NCBI GenBank assembly: GCA_946623915.1
Contig: CAMORQ010000067.1
Location: 1 to 8,503 of the forward strand
Source of the DNA: an uncultured Coriobacteriaceae bacterium
Lineage (GTDB): Bacteria > Actinomycetota > Coriobacteriia > Coriobacteriales > Eggerthellaceae
Direction of reading: 5' to 3'
Length of the DNA: 8,503 nucleotides
Part shown: one piece after another, positions 7,101 through 8,503 of the stretch
How the letters are laid out: each line of letters opens with the position of its first letter
Position numbering within the stretch: position 1 is the first letter of the stretch
Position numbers and translations under genes: made by a program
The notes under the pieces: model-generated
What the model was told of the DNA's origin: nothing
Databases searched by the model: none
What the model saw: the letters and a program-made list of their open reading frames with translations, nothing else

Positions 7101-7552
7101 TTGTTTTCGCCCTCAGGCTCCTGCGCGCTACCTGCCTGGTCGCTTGCCGCATCGGCAGCGGGCGCCTCTTCGCTCGGGGCGGCAGCCTGCGCGTCGTCCG
7201 AAGCGGATGCAGCGTTTGCAGCCGGGTCTTCAGCTGCTGCAAGCGGCTCTTCCGCCTGCGACGGTGCGGCATCGCCTGCTGCAGCGTCCGAAGCCGGAGC
7301 CGGTGCAGCATCCGAAGCCGGCACCGGTGCAGCTACCTGCACGGCTGCAGGCGCAGGCTCGGCCGCGGCCGGCGTCGCCGTGTCGGCCACGTTCGACGTA
7401 CCCGCAGATTCAGCTGCGTTTGCCGTTTGGCCGCCTTCGTCGCTTGCTTGCCCTGCTTCGCTCGCGTAAGCGGGGACGGCTACGCACATCGCGCATAAAA
7501 GCAACGCGACCAGCCAGATCACCGCAGACAAGGAAACGGTTTTCATCTTCAT
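4115..7552 (-). CDS. Exported wall protein: CWB2, ricin trefoils, L,D-transpeptidase
   Basis: This 1145-residue secreted protein probably binds the wall and cross-links peptidoglycan or attaches proteins to it. A signal peptide (1-30: basic MKMK, hydrophobic core, AYA before Ser31) is followed by an Ala-rich disordered linker (31-266). Three cell-wall-binding type 2 repeats follow (about 270-565), marked by RLSGNTA (271), RISGNTA (370) and RLEGNTA (472). Three ricin-type beta-trefoils (about 580-1000) show nine QxW-like motifs at 622, 668, 714, 766, 807, 851, 901, 947 and 994. The C-terminal YkuD domain (about 1022-1145) has His1096, Ser1117 and catalytic Cys1120 in SLGCVRLP. The usual His before the Gly of SHGC is Leu1118. 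There is no LPxTG anchor, so wall binding must be non-covalent. AAGGGG (complement of 7561-7566) is 8 bases before the ATG. Domain identity is secure; the acceptor substrate is not. Confidence 0.93.
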   Translation of the reverse strand: MKMKTVSLSAVIWLVALLLCAMCVAVPAYASEAGQASDEGGQTANAAESAGTSNVADTATPAAAEPAPAAVQVAAPVPASDAAPAPASDAAAGDAAPSQAEEPLAAAEDPAANAASASDDAQAAAPSEEAPAADAASDQAGSAQEPEGENKPAADDGAAADKSNEAAGKAAADSASAAAGKAAAADKSSAGAGKAAAADAAAKAESADPAADAAAAEKTAKAAGEGDGAADKGDGAADKSKQGGETTEVAQASSKANEGASESDKSTNWARLSGNTALDTMQKVAQTGFSTSSSVVLAGVDSYQDALSASPLAGMLKAPVLLTEAKSLSNQTASELKRLGTSKVYIIGGKSVVNEKVRQQILKLGLAVERISGNTATQTADAVAKKLGSNAGDTCIVATVNGFEDALSIAPYAYSHIAPIFLSESKSGLTSASQALVRSGKYARGIIVGGKNAVPRTVESQLAKAGVSTVKRLEGNTAYDTSAAVADWSVAEGMTRENMGVATGRFHQDAVSGAAMCGKNNAVLVLADDANRTAVRKTYRNHINDVSKGYVFGGTAVVSVVTWEYLHRPIGSTTLIASERTVSDGLYGLFETAKGFSIDVAGNNLNVGANVQMYGWNQSLAQKWQITWRDRGYAIRSLGTGHYLAVKNGSMVSGANVVQVGYKADDAQLWAISKNASGKYVIRNLKSGMALEAKGAPGNGANAQVGTPNGAAKQSYNINPTEPLVDGGVYTLYMNNGKTLAMDDPDYSTAKNRRMQVFTANKSSAQKFVARRVGKNVYTLQPLASGLFLQDSGGVLNQVGRSGGLAQQWTVEMATGGAMLVNVYTGKAMTHSSDKKGVKMSTSKAANKASQRMVIGRVDPVENGTYVIRSQIGNRALNVDGNIFSNKANLTIRSANGSWDQAFTITKSGKYYRITNVLSNRAVEVASGSSRNGANVQQYAKANVDAQLWEVVVADDCSLMFVNKASGKALDVVGGRNANGANVQSYARNNTASQKWRLVSDNHKADAAVTRAGNTLSTTSSPTNYLIAVDKTAHKVVVFTGGKGNWRPQLISRCSIGSRGNPTPSGTFYIGSRGYSFGHGYTCYYWTQIIGDYLFHSTKYVEGTFKHLDSRLGRNISLGCVRLPIDNAKWINQRVPSSTKVRIYN
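6836..6877 (-). repeat. 21-bp tandem repeat in the Ala-rich linker
   Basis: Two in-frame 21-base copies (6836-6856 and 6857-6877) differ at one base and encode a doubled GDGAADK-like heptapeptide of the wall-protein linker. Looser repeats of an AAGKAAA-type unit (residues about 166-197) lie upstream in the protein. Such repeats favour slippage, so linker length may vary between strains. Confidence 0.7.
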
Positions 7553-7599
7553 GGACAGTACCCCTTCACTGCTTTTACGTTAGTGCTTCAGGGTAGCGC

Positions 7600-7605
7600 A
7601 TTATG
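7600..7605 (-). promoter_or_regulatory. Possible -10 box of the wall-protein gene
   Basis: CATAAT on the minus strand lies 47 bases upstream of the wall-protein ATG. No clear -35 is found at the matching distance, so this is tentative. Confidence 0.35.
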
Positions 7606-7606
7606 A

Positions 7607-7868
7607 AACGAAATACGACCTCGCGCTGCATAAAACAGATTACTGGCAGCACCGTTTGCGCCCCCCGCACCCACTGGCCGCGAAACCCCGCACGGCCACG
7701 TCGGGACCTGCCCCGCAACGGCGCTCTCCGAAAGGGTGTTTTGGCAATTCGACGCGGCTGCGAGGATGCCCGCGTGCACGGCAGCTCAGGATTGCTGCCT
7801 ACCTGTGTGCGTGCCCGCTTGCCGCCTGCCTTACAACCCCTTCCCACCCCTCTCGGCCGAAAGCCCGA
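7607..7868. other. Gene-free divergent region
   Basis: I see no gene here; the short frames are arginine- and proline-rich and lack ribosome binding sites. It holds a C-rich part (about 7658-7720), the half-copy repeat at 7737-7765, and a hairpin (GGCAGC 7780-7785 with GCTGCC 7794-7799, no T-run). Confidence 0.55.
7737..7765 (+). repeat. Half-copy of the 44-125 repeat
   Basis: These 29 bases match the left arm at 46-74 at 24 positions. The first 14 (TGTTTTGGCAATTC) are identical and all five differences are transitions. No matching inverted arm is visible nearby. Both copies lie in intergenic DNA upstream of plus-strand genes. Confidence 0.75.
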
Positions 7869-7897
7869 TTGCTTGCCTCGCGCGAATATCCGATAAT
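7869..7897 (+). promoter_or_regulatory. Promoter of the DUF2804 gene
   Basis: TTGCTT (7869-7874) and GATAAT (7892-7897, 5 of 6 to consensus) are exactly 17 bases apart. The start codon at 7947 is 49 bases beyond the -10. Confidence 0.6.
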
Positions 7898-7946
7898 CGT
7901 TTCATTGCGATCACTGCATCCGTCTCTGCGAAAAGGAGCAGCTGCC

Positions 7947-8503
7947 ATGGAGTCCACACCGCAAACCCGCATCACAAAGCCCGGTCCCCTACTCACCAGC
8001 GAAGGCACGCTCGCGCAACCGGGATGGGCCACGCAGCTGTTGCTGGAATACGACCGCACGCGCATTGCGGCATCGCCTTTGCGCATCAAGGAGTGGGACT
8101 ACTATTTGGTGGGAGACGACGAATACGCGCTGTGCTTCACGGTCGGTGACATGGGATACGTCGCGCTTGTTTCTGCTTCGGTCATCGACTTTTCCAAGCG
8201 CACGTTCAACACTCAAAGCACACTGGGGCTGTTCCCCCTGGGTAGGCTGGGGATGCCTTCCACGTCGACCAAGGGCGTAACAGCCTACTCCGACAAGCGC
8301 GCAGACATGTATTTCGGTGTCGAAGACGGCATGCGCCACCTTGTTGTCACGTTCAACGATTTCGAAGACGGTCAGGCGCTTCGGGCGGAAATCGTGCTCG
8401 ACCGCGAACCGTGCGACACCATGGTTATCGCAACGCCGTGGGCGGAAGACCGAAAAGCCTTCTACTACAATCAGAAAATCATCGGCATGCGGGCTGTAGG
8501 CAT
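7947..8503 (+). CDS. DUF2804 family protein, 3' end cut by window
   Basis: The first 185 residues are present and the frame is open at the window edge. AAGGAG (7933-7938) is 8 bases before the ATG, and a good promoter lies upstream. The sequence matches what I recall of DUF2804: an N-terminal ITKPGPLL...GTLAQPGWA segment (residues 9-28), then RIKEWDYYLV (46-55), a DMGYVALVSASVIDF strand pair (68-82), a PLGRLGMPSTSTKG segment (97-110), and TPWAEDRKAFYYNQK near 163-177. The pattern suggests a beta-rich fold. There is no signal peptide or membrane segment in the visible part, so it is probably cytoplasmic. Function is unknown for the family. The family call rests on memory of the motif pattern. 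Confidence 0.75.
   Translation, partial: MESTPQTRITKPGPLLTSEGTLAQPGWATQLLLEYDRTRIAASPLRIKEWDYYLVGDDEYALCFTVGDMGYVALVSASVIDFSKRTFNTQSTLGLFPLGRLGMPSTSTKGVTAYSDKRADMYFGVEDGMRHLVVTFNDFEDGQALRAEIVLDREPCDTMVIATPWAEDRKAFYYNQKIIGMRAVG

Noticed and set aside
6681..7469. Ala/Ser-rich plus-strand frame of 262 codons
   Set aside because: It is the mirror of the GC-biased repetitive linker of the minus-strand wall protein.
7780..7799. GGCAGC/GCTGCC hairpin as the missing right arm of the half-copy repeat
   Set aside because: The arm sequence does not match the repeat unit, so the 7737-7765 copy is treated as a single half-site.

Overview
The window looks like chromosomal DNA of a GC-rich anaerobe, most likely an actinobacterium of the Coriobacteriia (Eggerthellaceae-like). 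This is inferred from a secreted protein that joins cell-wall-binding type 2 repeats, ricin-type trefoils and an L,D-transpeptidase domain, together with a class B flavodiiron protein with fused rubredoxin, a DUF2804 gene and a probable selenoprotein. No rRNA, tRNA, CRISPR array or transposase was seen.

Layout. Positions 1-380 hold no convincing gene but contain a long near-perfect inverted repeat (44-125), half of which recurs at 7737-7765. A promoter-like site precedes a two-gene plus-strand operon (421-852 and 868-1182) encoding two paralogous small proteins. The second has one in-frame TGA (958-960) in an otherwise intact frame that aligns without gaps to the first gene. A hairpin at bacterial-SECIS distance follows it, so I read it as a selenocysteine protein of the small CC/Sec (HesB-like) type. 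This is the most interesting item in the window.

Convergent to this operon is a minus-strand flavodiiron-rubredoxin fusion (1298-2686), an O2/NO-reducing enzyme. Its rubredoxin part has an unusual CxC first metal knuckle and its own well-placed internal ribosome binding site. A divergent intergenic region with an inverted repeat and a good plus-strand promoter separates it from a ketopantoate reductase-family gene (2854-3762). Next come a 40-residue single-helix membrane protein (3846-3968, minus), a strong hairpin terminator (4016-4040), and the 1145-residue exported wall protein (4115-7552, minus).

The right end has a roughly 400-base gene-free stretch carrying the half-copy repeat and a clear promoter, then the 5' part of a DUF2804 gene that runs off the window. 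The genes do not form one pathway. The left half suggests redox and oxidative-stress functions (selenoprotein, flavodiiron protein), and the centre is cell-envelope biology.
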